Under the pieces are notes generated by a model. It was not told the DNA's origin. It did not search any database and saw only the letters and a program-made list of their open reading frames with translations. This document shows, in pieces, positions 45,965-55,537 of a stretch of 64,000 nt of DNA. Source of the stretch: Govania unica (GTDB lineage: Bacteria > Pseudomonadota > Alphaproteobacteria > Sphingomonadales > Govanellaceae). Location: the NCBI RefSeq assembly GCF_027920805.1, contig NZ_JANWOI010000003.1, forward strand, positions 124,001 through 188,000, given 5' to 3'. Position 1 is the stretch's first letter; each line of letters starts with the position of its first letter. The translations under genes were made by a program, and so were the position numbers.

Positions 45965-45998
45965 GCCGCTGTCCCTCTGGGGCAGCGGCTTTTCTTTT
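45965..45998 (+). terminator. Terminator of the HyuA-DUF917-receptor operon
   Basis: GCCGCTG pairs with CAGCGGC around an 11-base loop, followed by TTTTCTTTT. It lies shortly after the receptor stop. Confidence 0.85.
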
Positions 45999-46049
45999 GG
46001 GGGACGGTTGGTATAGTGGGGGCCGTTTAACCGCAGGGAGCCCGCGCCA

Positions 46050-46820
46050 ATGATGATCCTGATTTCGCCCGCCAAAAAACTTGATTTCTCTGGCGTGCGT
46101 CCGGATCTTGCCCATACGGTCCCGGCGCTCATGCCTGAGGTGGAACGGCTGGCCAAACTGGCGCGCAAGCTGAAAGCGGCCGACCTCAAGCGCCTGATGG
46201 GGATCAGCGATGCCCTGGCCACGCTCAATCACGAGCGCTTTCAAAGCTTTCACACACCGTTCACGCTCGACAATGCCAAGCATGCGGCGCTTGCCTTCAA
46301 TGGCGACACCTATCAAGGGCTGGACGCGAAAACCCTGAGCGATGCGGATTTGGCCTATGCTCAGGACCACTTGCGCATTCTGTCGGGGCTTTATGGCCTG
46401 TTGCGGCCTTTGGATCTCATGCAGCCCTATCGGCTGGAGATGGGTATCAAACTGGCCAACCCGCGCGGGGAAGATCTTTATGATTTCTGGGGTGAGCGGG
46501 TCACGGCACTGCTCAATGATCAGATCAAGGCGGATCCGGACCCGGTGGTGATCAATCTCGCTTCCACCGAATATAGTTCCGTCGTGCAGACCAAGAAATT
46601 GCAGGCCCGGCTGATCACGCCAGTGTTCAAGGAAGTGAAGGACGACGTGGCCAAGGTCATCGGCCTCATGGCCAAACGCGCGCGTGGCGCCATGGCCCGG
46701 CATATCATCGTCAACCGGATCGAAGACCCCATGCTTCTGAAGAAATTCTCAGCCGGCGGTTATAAATTCCACCCCGAACATTCAACCGATAGCCGGTTTG
46801 AATTTTACCGCCAGGCCTGA
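46050..46820 (+). CDS. yaaA: Peroxide stress protein YaaA
   Basis: A 256-residue YaaA/DUF328 protein. The canonical start MMILISPAKKLDF, the mid segment LSGLYGLLRPLDLMQPYRLEMGIKLANPRGEDLYDFWGE, and the end VNRIEDPMLLKKFSAGGYKFHPEHSTDSRFEF are fully typical. In E. coli YaaA limits intracellular free iron and Fenton damage during peroxide stress. It appears monocistronic, after a terminator. ATG 46050 is preceded by GGGAG; a second ATG follows directly. Confidence 0.95.
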   Translation: MMILISPAKKLDFSGVRPDLAHTVPALMPEVERLAKLARKLKAADLKRLMGISDALATLNHERFQSFHTPFTLDNAKHAALAFNGDTYQGLDAKTLSDADLAYAQDHLRILSGLYGLLRPLDLMQPYRLEMGIKLANPRGEDLYDFWGERVTALLNDQIKADPDPVVINLASTEYSSVVQTKKLQARLITPVFKEVKDDVAKVIGLMAKRARGAMARHIIVNRIEDPMLLKKFSAGGYKFHPEHSTDSRFEFYRQA

Positions 46821-46850
46821 GGTCCGTTTAGCCTGAGACCTGATTTAAGC

Positions 46851-47450
46851 TTAGAACGGGATCCAGGACCGCTCGCGGGTGTAATGGACATAGCCAAGGT
46901 TCGCGCCTGCTCTAAGGCCGAGCCCGACGCGGATGGGGGCTAGAATGATATTGCCCTTTTGCTGATAGTTAACGCCGATCCCGCCAATGTAATAAAAGCT
47001 GCCTTCGACCGCTGGATAGCGCCGGAACAGATCTTCGCTGTCATAAAGGTGATAGACGAGGGTCACCGAGCGCGAGGCATTGCCGCCAAGATCGATACCA
47101 AGCGACGGCCCGGTCCAGAACACGCGGCGGTTGCCTTCGATTTTGTGATGCATGTCGCCGTCCCCATAGCGCAAGCCGATAATGGCGGCGGCGCTCATTT
47201 CCGAGCCGGTGATATAGGCATTGGGGCGGCCGAGGTCGGAAAACACTTTTTCGACCACCTTGGCGACGGCTTCAGAGCCTGACCCAAGGAAATCCGACGT
47301 CACCGAAATGATCGAGTCCTTGTCATAGGTATTGGCGTCAGTGTCTTGGGGGGTATTCTGAGGTGCTTGTGACTGGGCCAGGGCGGGCCCCGACAGCAGT
47401 GAGAAGACAACAACCAGACCGGCAATCATATTGCGACTGACGTCAACCAT
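46851..47450 (-). CDS. eipA: EipA family (DUF1134) envelope protein
   Basis: A 199-residue protein with a signal peptide (MIAGLVVVFSLLSGPALAQ). Its mature part contains DKDSIISVTSDFLGSGSEAVAKVVEKVFSDLGRPNAYITGSEMSAAAIIGLRYGDG, WTGPSLGIDLGGNASRSVTLVYHL and the C-terminal ILAPIRVGLGLRAGANLGYVHYTRERSWIPF. All are hallmarks of DUF1134, named EipA from Brucella, where it is periplasmic and supports envelope integrity. GAGGAGG precedes ATG 47450; the longer frame upstream lacks family similarity. The family is essentially alphaproteobacterial. Confidence 0.92.
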   Translation of the reverse strand: MVDVSRNMIAGLVVVFSLLSGPALAQSQAPQNTPQDTDANTYDKDSIISVTSDFLGSGSEAVAKVVEKVFSDLGRPNAYITGSEMSAAAIIGLRYGDGDMHHKIEGNRRVFWTGPSLGIDLGGNASRSVTLVYHLYDSEDLFRRYPAVEGSFYYIGGIGVNYQQKGNIILAPIRVGLGLRAGANLGYVHYTRERSWIPF

Positions 47451-47643
47451 ACCCAACAACCTCCTCAATGCACCAAAACTCGATGTGGAACTTAGCGTTA
47501 ACATTTGATGAAATTAAGGCAAGGTCTTTTTGAGGGTTTATAAGCTTCTAGGCATGCTGAAATCACATCTACGATACACGTTTTGACAAAATCGTGATTT
47601 TGGCCAAACAATAGTCCCATAACAAGTAAATTGGGGGCTTTTT

Positions 47644-49275
<1,632 letters not shown>

Positions 49276-49281
49276 TCACCC

Positions 49282-49465
49282 GTCATCGCGAGCCGCGGAA
49301 CTTCCACCCGCCCATGTCGTCGCGAGCCGCGTAAGCGGCGCGGCGATCCAGCCACTTCGGGCGAGCCCCCCGGGAGCGGCCCAAAGAGTCTGGATTGCCA
49401 CGGCTCCGCCTCGCAATGACGCACCATTATCCTCTGTCATTGCCGGGCTTGACCCGGCAATCCAT
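49282..49465. repeat. Cluster of dispersed palindromic repeats
   Basis: Units of the GTCATCGCGAGCCGC type (49282, about 49317-49353, inverted at 49391-49421), as at 25.7 kb, are followed by one unit of the TGCCGGGCTTGACCCGGCA type (49435-49465), as in the kynB-kynA spacer. They fill the convergent gap between the synthetase and DUF2842 genes. Confidence 0.85.
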
Positions 49466-49481
49466 GGCCGCTTGCACCCAC

Positions 49482-49676
49482 TTATCCGTTGGTTTTCTTC
49501 AACACCCAATAGGCCGGAAAAATCCAGACAATCCCGGTGACGACATAAAACAACAGATCCACAACGCCATTGACCGGCAAAATCACGCTCGCCAGCAGCA
49601 TGACGAGGATGCAATAGAAAAACAGCCCGAAAGTAAGGGTCAAAAGGCCGAGCGTGCGGCGGGTGCGCGGTGACAT
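49482..49676 (-). CDS. DUF2842 small membrane protein
   Basis: 64 residues with two transmembrane helices (LGLLTLTFGLFFYCILVMLLASVIL and LLFYVVTGIVWIFPAYWVL). The second ends in the WIFP.YWVLKK pattern of DUF2842, an alphaproteobacterial family of unknown function. AAGGA precedes the ATG. It is the last gene of a minus-strand run that begins with sua5. Confidence 0.82.
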   Translation of the reverse strand: MSPRTRRTLGLLTLTFGLFFYCILVMLLASVILPVNGVVDLLFYVVTGIVWIFPAYWVLKKTNG

Positions 49677-49688
49677 GGTTGGTCCTTG

Positions 49689-49808
49689 TTAGAATGCTGA
49701 TTGCAGCCAGCGAATGGCGATAATCAGAAGATGAATAAATCCATAGGCCACAAGGCCGCAAAAGACGCCGCGCAGCATGACGCGGGCATGGATGCCGATC
49801 CGTGTCAT
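49689..49808 (-). CDS. Small single-helix membrane protein (39 residues)
   Basis: A very short frame: basic start MTRIGIHARVMLRG, one hydrophobic helix (VFCGLVAYGFIHLLIIAI) and a short tail RWLQSAF. Its ATG overlaps the Nudix gene stop by four bases (ATGA), and DUF2842 starts 13 bases after its stop. This points to translational coupling in one operon. I recognise no family. Confidence 0.6.
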   Translation of the reverse strand: MTRIGIHARVMLRGVFCGLVAYGFIHLLIIAIRWLQSAF

Positions 49809-50242
49809 AGGCCACCCTCCCGGTACTGGCGGGAGAGCATGATCAAGCGTTCGGTTTCCGCCCATAATTTATAAGGCTCAAGCTCATCGGGATGCACCCA
49901 GGCGACCTCGGTGACGTCATCACCCGGCCGTGCGTCGCCTTCAATGGCTTCGGCCATGTAATCGATCAGCGTGTAATGATGGCGCACCGCGCCCGCTTCG
50001 TCGCGGTCGATCAGATTGAGCACATCCAGAAGCCTGCCGAGCCGGATACGCACGCCGGTTTCTTCGAAAACCTCGCGGCAGGCGGCGTCTTCCACCGTTT
50101 CGCCCGCATGCTGGGCGCCGCCCGGGATGCTCCATTCGCCCTTGCGCGGGGCTTTGCCGCGCCGGATCAACAGCACCTTGTCATCTTTCCAGACAAAGGC
50201 GCCGACGCCGACGAAGGGCCGGTCGGGATAATCACGTTTCAT
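49805..50242 (-). CDS. Nudix hydrolase
   Basis: A 145-residue protein with a complete Nudix box, G42-x5-E48-x7-R56-E-V-x-E60-E-x-G63 (GGAQHAGETVEDAACREVFEETG). The start is MKRDYPDRPFVGVGAFVWKDDKVLLIRRGKAP. It resembles the ADP-ribose pyrophosphatase/MutT-like group acting on nucleoside diphosphate derivatives. It overlaps the FAD oxidase stop by four bases, within the sua5-FAD oxidase-nudix-small ORF-DUF2842 run. Confidence 0.92.
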   Translation of the reverse strand: MKRDYPDRPFVGVGAFVWKDDKVLLIRRGKAPRKGEWSIPGGAQHAGETVEDAACREVFEETGVRIRLGRLLDVLNLIDRDEAGAVRHHYTLIDYMAEAIEGDARPGDDVTEVAWVHPDELEPYKLWAETERLIMLSRQYREGGL

Positions 50243-51627
50243 GAGTTGCTCTCGAAAATGCGGCCGCGATTGAGAATATTGGCGGGGTCGAACGCAGCCT
50301 TGATGCGTCGCATCAGCTGAAGATCCAGCGCCGGGCGGTAGTGAGCCAGTTCGACGCTTTTCAGGCGGCCAATGCCATGTTCCGCACTGATCGAGCCGCC
50401 CATATCCACCACAATGTCATGGACAAGGCGGTTCATGGCCGCCCAATGGGCCTCGAACGCTGGTTTGTCCGCGCCCGCCGCCGACTGAATATTGAAATGC
50501 ACATTGCCGTCGCCCACATGCCCGAACGGCACCGGCCGCGCATCGGGATAGACGGCGAGCACCGCAGCCGACGCACGGGCGATAAAGGCCGCCATCTCTG
50601 ACACCGGCACGGAGACATCATGCTTGATGCTGCCGCCTTCAAGCTTCTGGGCCTCGGAAATACTTTCCCGCAAGCGCCAGAGCGCCGTCGCCTGCTCGCC
50701 GCTTTGGGCGATGACGGCATCGGTCGCATGCCCGTCCTCAAGCGCCGCTGCAATCAGCGGTTCAAGCGGTTCGGCCGCTTCCATCAGCACATACCAGGGG
50801 GCTGGGGCGGTGAGCGGATCCCGGGTTGTCGGAATATGCTTCAGCACGAACTCAAGGGCGAAGCGCGGCACCAGTTCAAAGGCGGTCAGCCGGTCACCGG
50901 TCAGGTCGCGGGCACGACCGAACAATTCTATGGCCGCCTCGGCCGAGGGCAGGGCCACAAAACCCGTGCATTTTGTCCGGAGCGGCGGAAATAATTTCAC
51001 CACTGCCGCCGTAACAACGCCAAGCGTGCCTTCGGCACCGATAAAATACTGTTTGAGATCATAGCCCGTGTTGTCCTTCCTGAGCGCGCGCAGACCGTTC
51101 CAGATTTCCCCCGTCGGCAACACCACCTCAAGCCCAAGCACCAATTCGCGCATGGAACCGTAGCGGAGCACATTGACCCCACCGGCATTGGTGGAAATCA
51201 CCCCGCCCAGCATGCAGCTGCCTTCGGAGGCGAGGCTGAGGGGAAACATGCGGTCAAGCTCCGCCGCCGCCTGATGGAGCGTGGCGACCGCCACACCGGC
51301 CTCCGCCGTCAGGGTAAAATCACGGGCGTCAACACTACGGATGCGGTTCATGCGGCCAAGCGACAGCAGCACTTCCTGACCGTCCTGATCCGGCACGCCC
51401 GCACAGGTGAGCCCGGTATTGCCGCCCTGCACGGCGATCCGCGTACCGCTTTCACTCGCAAGGCGCAGGATGGCGGAGACCTCGTCGGTGGTTGCGGGCG
51501 ATAGCATGAGCGGGGTCTGGCCCTTATAAAGCCCGCGCCATTCCACAAGATGGGGGGCGATGACCGCGCTGTCCTCGGTCCAGCCCTTGGGGCCAACGGC
51601 GGCTTTCATCTGATCGAGAACAGTCAT
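50239..51627 (-). CDS. FAD-linked oxidase, D-2-hydroxyacid dehydrogenase type (GlcD/D2HGDH-like)
   Basis: A 462-residue VAO-family flavoprotein. The FAD-binding PP-loop region RIAVQGGNTGLTCAGVP is followed by GGVISTNAGGVNVLRYGSMRELVLGLEVVLPTG. The cap domain has the C-terminal metal/substrate cluster FGHVGDGNVHFNI and SISAEHGIGRLK, typical of D-2-hydroxyglutarate and D-lactate dehydrogenases. It would oxidise a D-2-hydroxyacid. It is tightly linked to nudix and sua5, with five bases before it. The exact substrate is not determinable. Confidence 0.92.
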   Translation of the reverse strand: MTVLDQMKAAVGPKGWTEDSAVIAPHLVEWRGLYKGQTPLMLSPATTDEVSAILRLASESGTRIAVQGGNTGLTCAGVPDQDGQEVLLSLGRMNRIRSVDARDFTLTAEAGVAVATLHQAAAELDRMFPLSLASEGSCMLGGVISTNAGGVNVLRYGSMRELVLGLEVVLPTGEIWNGLRALRKDNTGYDLKQYFIGAEGTLGVVTAAVVKLFPPLRTKCTGFVALPSAEAAIELFGRARDLTGDRLTAFELVPRFALEFVLKHIPTTRDPLTAPAPWYVLMEAAEPLEPLIAAALEDGHATDAVIAQSGEQATALWRLRESISEAQKLEGGSIKHDVSVPVSEMAAFIARASAAVLAVYPDARPVPFGHVGDGNVHFNIQSAAGADKPAFEAHWAAMNRLVHDIVVDMGGSISAEHGIGRLKSVELAHYRPALDLQLMRRIKAAFDPANILNRGRIFESNS

Positions 51628-51632
51628 GGCCG

Positions 51633-52589
51633 TTACCCTCGCGGTGCGGCAGCGCGGCGCAGCCGGTCGTTGATGGCGATGCCGATGCCGCGTTCTGGGA
51701 TTGGCATGACCGCAATCACCTGCGCCCGCCCGTCATCCAGCGTCCGCAGCATGGCGAACAGATTGGCGGCGGCCTCACGCAGATCGCCGCTTGGGCTGAG
51801 ATTGAGCGCGGCGGCCGGTGCCTCAGGTCCGAACCCAAGCAAAACTTCGCCGTCCTTGGGCACAAGCACTTCAAGCCTCACGGCGGCACGCGGTGCATAA
51901 TGGCTTGCGAGCTGGCCGGGAGCGGTCGGGCGATCCGCCGCCTCAGGCCCGGTGCCACGTACGGGCAGGCCGCTCACCAGTTCAAGTTCTTCGGGCGTGA
52001 CGCTACCCGGCCGCAACAGATCCAGAAACCCGTCCGAAATGGCGACGATGGTGGATTCAAGCCCTTCCTCACAGGGCCCGCCATCGACAATCAGCGCCAC
52101 CTGCGGCCCAAGCTCGCTTGCGGCATGGGCGGCGGTGGTTGGGCTGATGCGGCCGGACCGATTGGCGCTCGGCGCGGCCACGGGTCCGTCAAAGGCTTCA
52201 AGCAGCGCATGGGCCAGCGGATGGGCGGGTACTCGCACGGCCACGGTGGTAAGCCCGGCCGATACCGCCGGAGCAATGCCGGAGTCCGGCCGCAAGGGCA
52301 ATACCAGCGTGAACGGCCCGGGCCAGAACGCGGCGGCGAGTGTGCGGGCCGTCTCATCCAGCACGGCATAGCGGGCGGCCACCTCGGCGCTCGCCACATG
52401 AATGATCAGCGGATTGAAGGACGGGCGAGTCTTGGCGGCATAGATTCGCGCCACAGCATCGGAATTTCGTGCGTCAGCCCCAAGTCCATAGACGGTTTCT
52501 GTCGGCAGAATAACCAGTTGGCCTTTTTTCAGCGCATCGGCCGCCTCCCGGATGACGTCGGGGCATGCTGGCTTTATGCTGGGCTCCAT
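51633..52589 (-). CDS. L-threonylcarbamoyladenylate synthase (Sua5/YwlC)
   Basis: A 318-residue protein. The YrdC domain contains KKGQLVILPTETVYGLGADARNSDAVARIYAAKTRPSFNPLIIHV, PGPFTLVLPL and GPVAAPSANRSGRISPTTA. A C-terminal Sua5 domain starts after TAPGQLASHYAP. The protein makes the threonylcarbamoyl-AMP used for t6A37 in ANN-decoding tRNAs. ATG 52589 (MEPSIKPA) is preferred because upstream residues lack similarity. The full-length two-domain form distinguishes it from short TsaC. Confidence 0.94.
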   Translation of the reverse strand: MEPSIKPACPDVIREAADALKKGQLVILPTETVYGLGADARNSDAVARIYAAKTRPSFNPLIIHVASAEVAARYAVLDETARTLAAAFWPGPFTLVLPLRPDSGIAPAVSAGLTTVAVRVPAHPLAHALLEAFDGPVAAPSANRSGRISPTTAAHAASELGPQVALIVDGGPCEEGLESTIVAISDGFLDLLRPGSVTPEELELVSGLPVRGTGPEAADRPTAPGQLASHYAPRAAVRLEVLVPKDGEVLLGFGPEAPAAALNLSPSGDLREAAANLFAMLRTLDDGRAQVIAVMPIPERGIGIAINDRLRRAAAPRG

Positions 52590-52688
52590 AGTCGCTCTGC
52601 CTTTGTTGGTCTGAAAACAGCTTGATCCGCTTTGGACTCTGTCGCTATCCATACTCTTGATCGGGAATAATGAGAAGGATAACGAATA

Positions 52689-54482
52689 ATGACCTACTCC
52701 GCCCCTTTACGTGAAATGCAATTTCTTCTGGACCATGTGGTTGGCATGTCCGATCTGACGGCGCTTGATCGCTACAGCGAGGCGACGCCGGATCTCGTGG
52801 CGGCTATTCTCGGGGAGGCCGGGAAGTTCACCGCCGAAGTGCTCGCCCCCCTGCGCCGGACCGGCGACCTTCAGGGCTCGAAACTCGTCAACGGCACGGT
52901 CGAGACACCCGCGGGCTTCAAGGAAGCCTATGCGCAATATGTAGACGGCGGCTGGAACGCGCTTTCGGCCGATCCGGAATATGGCGGGCAGGGCATGCCC
53001 TTCATCCTCTCCTGCGCCTTCATGGAAATGATCACCTCGGCCAATATGGCCTTCGGTCTTTGCCCCATGCTCGGGCAGGGCGCGGTCGAGGCGTTGTTGG
53101 CTCATGCCGTGCCTGATTTGCAGGATCGCTATCTGCCCAATCTCGTCAGCGGGAAATGGACCGGCACCATGAACCTGACCGAACCGCAGGCAGGCTCCGA
53201 CGTGGGCGCGCTGCGCACCAAGGCGGACCGGCAGGCGGATGGCAGCTATCTTATTCAGGGCCAGAAGATCTTCATCACCTGGGGCGATCATGACGTTGCT
53301 GAAAACGTCCTCCATCTGGTGCTCGCCCGCCTGCCTGACGCGCCTCAGGGCACCAAGGGCATTTCGCTTTTCCTCGTGCCGAAATTCATGATCAATGACG
53401 ATGGGTCGCTCGGGGCGCGTAACGATCTGCGCGTCGTGTCGCTTGAACATAAGCTCGGCATCCATGCGAGCCCGACCTGCGTCATGGCCTTTGGTGACAA
53501 TGGCGGATGCGTCGGCTATCTGATCGGCGAAGAAAACAAGGGCATGAGCTGCATGTTCACTATGATGAACCATGCCCGGCTCAATGTCGGTCTTCAGGGC
53601 ATCGGCTGCGCCGAACTCGCCTATCAGCAGGCCTATGCCTATGCCCGGGACCGCGTGCAGGGCGTTCCCATGGGCACAGAACCAGCCGACCGCGCGCCGA
53701 TTTTCGAACATGCTGACGTGCGCCGCATGTTGCTGACCATGAAAGCCTCGACCGAGGCCGCCCGAGCCATCGCCTTCCTCAATGCGAACGCCATGGATCT
53801 CGCCCATAACGCTACCGACAAGGAAGATCGTTGGTGGAATCAGGGCCTGGCCGATCTGCTGACGCCCTTGTCCAAGGGCTATGGCACCGACATCGGCGTC
53901 GAGAATGCCTCGCTTGCCGTGCAGGTTCATGGCGGCATGGGCTTCATCGAGGAAACCGGCGTCGCCCAGACCCTGCGCGATGCCCGCATCACTCCGATTT
54001 ACGAAGGCACCAACGGCATTCAGGCGCTGGATCTCGTCGGCCGCAAGCTCGCGCAGGATGGTGGCGAACATTGGCAGGCCCTGTTCCGGCGCATTGAAGG
54101 CTTCCTTAACAGCTTGCCGACGGACGGTGATCTCGGCGCGATCCGCACCGATCTTGGCGATGCTTTGGTCGCGCTCCGTCAGGCGACGGCCTGGATCATG
54201 GCTGAACGCGCTCAGAACATGCGGGCGGTGGCCGCCGGGGCCACGCCTTATCTCCGGCTGTTCTCCATGACGGTGGGTGGCTATCTGCTGGCTGTCGGGG
54301 CGAAAGCCGCGTTCGCCGAGCTTAAGACACCGGACGCGGACCGCGAGTTCCTGCAATCCCGGGTCGTTCTGGCGCGCTTTTTCGCCGAACAGCTTCTCCC
54401 GCCGGCAAGCGCCCTGATGGGGCCGATCACCCGTGGCGATGGGCTGCTCTTTGCCCTCAGCCCTGACCAGTTGGCGGTGTAA
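52689..54482 (+). CDS. Acyl-CoA dehydrogenase, long C-terminal type (DmdC/FadE-like)
   Basis: A 597-residue enzyme of the larger acyl-CoA dehydrogenase group with an extra N-terminal segment and a C-terminal domain. GTMNLTEPQAGSDVGAL is the FAD/substrate motif, KIFITWGDHD follows, and QVHGGMGFIEETGVAQTLRDARITPIYEGTNGIQALDLVGRKL carries the catalytic Glu in YEGTNGIQ. Such proteins oxidise medium/long-chain or 3-methylthiopropanoyl-CoA. It leads a three-gene lipid module with an MBL hydrolase and FadD downstream. GAGAAGG precedes the ATG. Confidence 0.93.
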   Translation: MTYSAPLREMQFLLDHVVGMSDLTALDRYSEATPDLVAAILGEAGKFTAEVLAPLRRTGDLQGSKLVNGTVETPAGFKEAYAQYVDGGWNALSADPEYGGQGMPFILSCAFMEMITSANMAFGLCPMLGQGAVEALLAHAVPDLQDRYLPNLVSGKWTGTMNLTEPQAGSDVGALRTKADRQADGSYLIQGQKIFITWGDHDVAENVLHLVLARLPDAPQGTKGISLFLVPKFMINDDGSLGARNDLRVVSLEHKLGIHASPTCVMAFGDNGGCVGYLIGEENKGMSCMFTMMNHARLNVGLQGIGCAELAYQQAYAYARDRVQGVPMGTEPADRAPIFEHADVRRMLLTMKASTEAARAIAFLNANAMDLAHNATDKEDRWWNQGLADLLTPLSKGYGTDIGVENASLAVQVHGGMGFIEETGVAQTLRDARITPIYEGTNGIQALDLVGRKLAQDGGEHWQALFRRIEGFLNSLPTDGDLGAIRTDLGDALVALRQATAWIMAERAQNMRAVAAGATPYLRLFSMTVGGYLLAVGAKAAFAELKTPDADREFLQSRVVLARFFAEQLLPPASALMGPITRGDGLLFALSPDQLAV

Positions 54483-54486
54483 GACA

Positions 54487-55512
54487 TTGGTAGACCTGAC
54501 CTATACTTTCCGAACCCCGCCAGCGCCTGGCGACATGCTTGCCGTAGCTGACGGGGTTTACTGGATCCGCATGCCGCTGCCTTTGGCGCTCGATCACATC
54601 AATCTTTGGGCGCTTGAGGAAGCGGACGGCTGGACCCTTGTGGATAGCGGCATGAACAGCTCGCAAACACAGGGGCATTGGGAAAGCCTGATAACCGGGC
54701 CGATGGCTGGCAAGCCGATCAAGCGGCTGATCGTCACCCATCTGCACCCCGATCACTTCGGGCTCGCGGGCTGGTTCAGCGCCCGCTGGCATGTGCCGGT
54801 CTATATGACGCAAAGCGAATTCCTCATGGGCAGCGTGCTGTCCCTCGGCCGCTGGGATGAGCTGCCGTGGGCGATGGAGTTGTTTTTCCATCGCGCCGGA
54901 CTCACGCCCGACGAGATCGCCAATCTGAAGACGCTCGGCTACGGTCATTTCGCCGACAGTGTCTATCGCCCACCGGGCGGCTATCACCGGCTGCGCGATG
55001 GCGACAGTCTGGACATCGGCGGTCGGGAGTGGCGGATTGTGGTCGGGCGCGGTCATTCGCCGGAACATGCCTGTCTCCATTGCCCGGATCTCGGGCTTTT
55101 GATCGCGGGCGATCAGGTGTTGCCGCGCATTTCCTCGAACGTCAGCGTCTATTCCACCGAGCCTGAGGCCAATCCCCTGAAAGACTGGCTGGACTCTCTC
55201 ACCAAGTTGCGCGGGCTTCCGGCCGACACCCATGTGCTTCCGGCCCACGGCTATCTGTTCACGGGGCTGCATGACCGTCTGGATGCCCTGACGCTTGAAC
55301 ATGAGACCAAGCTTGTGGAACTGGCGGAGGCCTGCGGGGAGCCGATGTCGGCGGTGGATGCCTTGCCGGTCATGTTCCTGCGCGATCTCAAGGGCTTCAC
55401 CCGGCTGATGGCGCTTGGAGAAACAATCGCGCATTTCCACCTTTTGTTGGACCGGGGTCTGGTAATAGCGGAGGATGGGCAGGACGGCGTCCGCAGGTTC
55501 CGCCGCACGTGA
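54487..55512 (+). CDS. MBL-fold metallo-hydrolase
   Basis: A 341-residue beta-lactamase-fold hydrolase. The metal motif HLHPDHFG (VTHLHPDHFGLAGWF), the later GRGHSPEHACL and GDQVLP, and the distal His in LPAHGY give a binuclear site. The end is a small helical domain. The start is a TTG at 54487, five bases after the dehydrogenase stop; it gives the normal N terminus (RTPPAPGDMLAVADGVYWIRMPLPLALDHINLW). Members next to FadD and dehydrogenases are thought to be thioesterases or lactonases, unproven. Confidence 0.87.
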   Translation: MVDLTYTFRTPPAPGDMLAVADGVYWIRMPLPLALDHINLWALEEADGWTLVDSGMNSSQTQGHWESLITGPMAGKPIKRLIVTHLHPDHFGLAGWFSARWHVPVYMTQSEFLMGSVLSLGRWDELPWAMELFFHRAGLTPDEIANLKTLGYGHFADSVYRPPGGYHRLRDGDSLDIGGREWRIVVGRGHSPEHACLHCPDLGLLIAGDQVLPRISSNVSVYSTEPEANPLKDWLDSLTKLRGLPADTHVLPAHGYLFTGLHDRLDALTLEHETKLVELAEACGEPMSAVDALPVMFLRDLKGFTRLMALGETIAHFHLLLDRGLVIAEDGQDGVRRFRRT

Positions 55513-55537
55513 GGCTAGCAGTTCCGAGGAGAATTCG

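Noticed and set aside
49282-49465. Possible att site or insertion-sequence ends
   Set aside because: Several short units in mixed orientation matching other intergenic gaps; no transposase or target duplication visible.
52707-54356. 549-codon antisense frame within the acyl-CoA dehydrogenase gene
   Set aside because: Fully contained opposite a gene with complete catalytic motifs; no independent signals.
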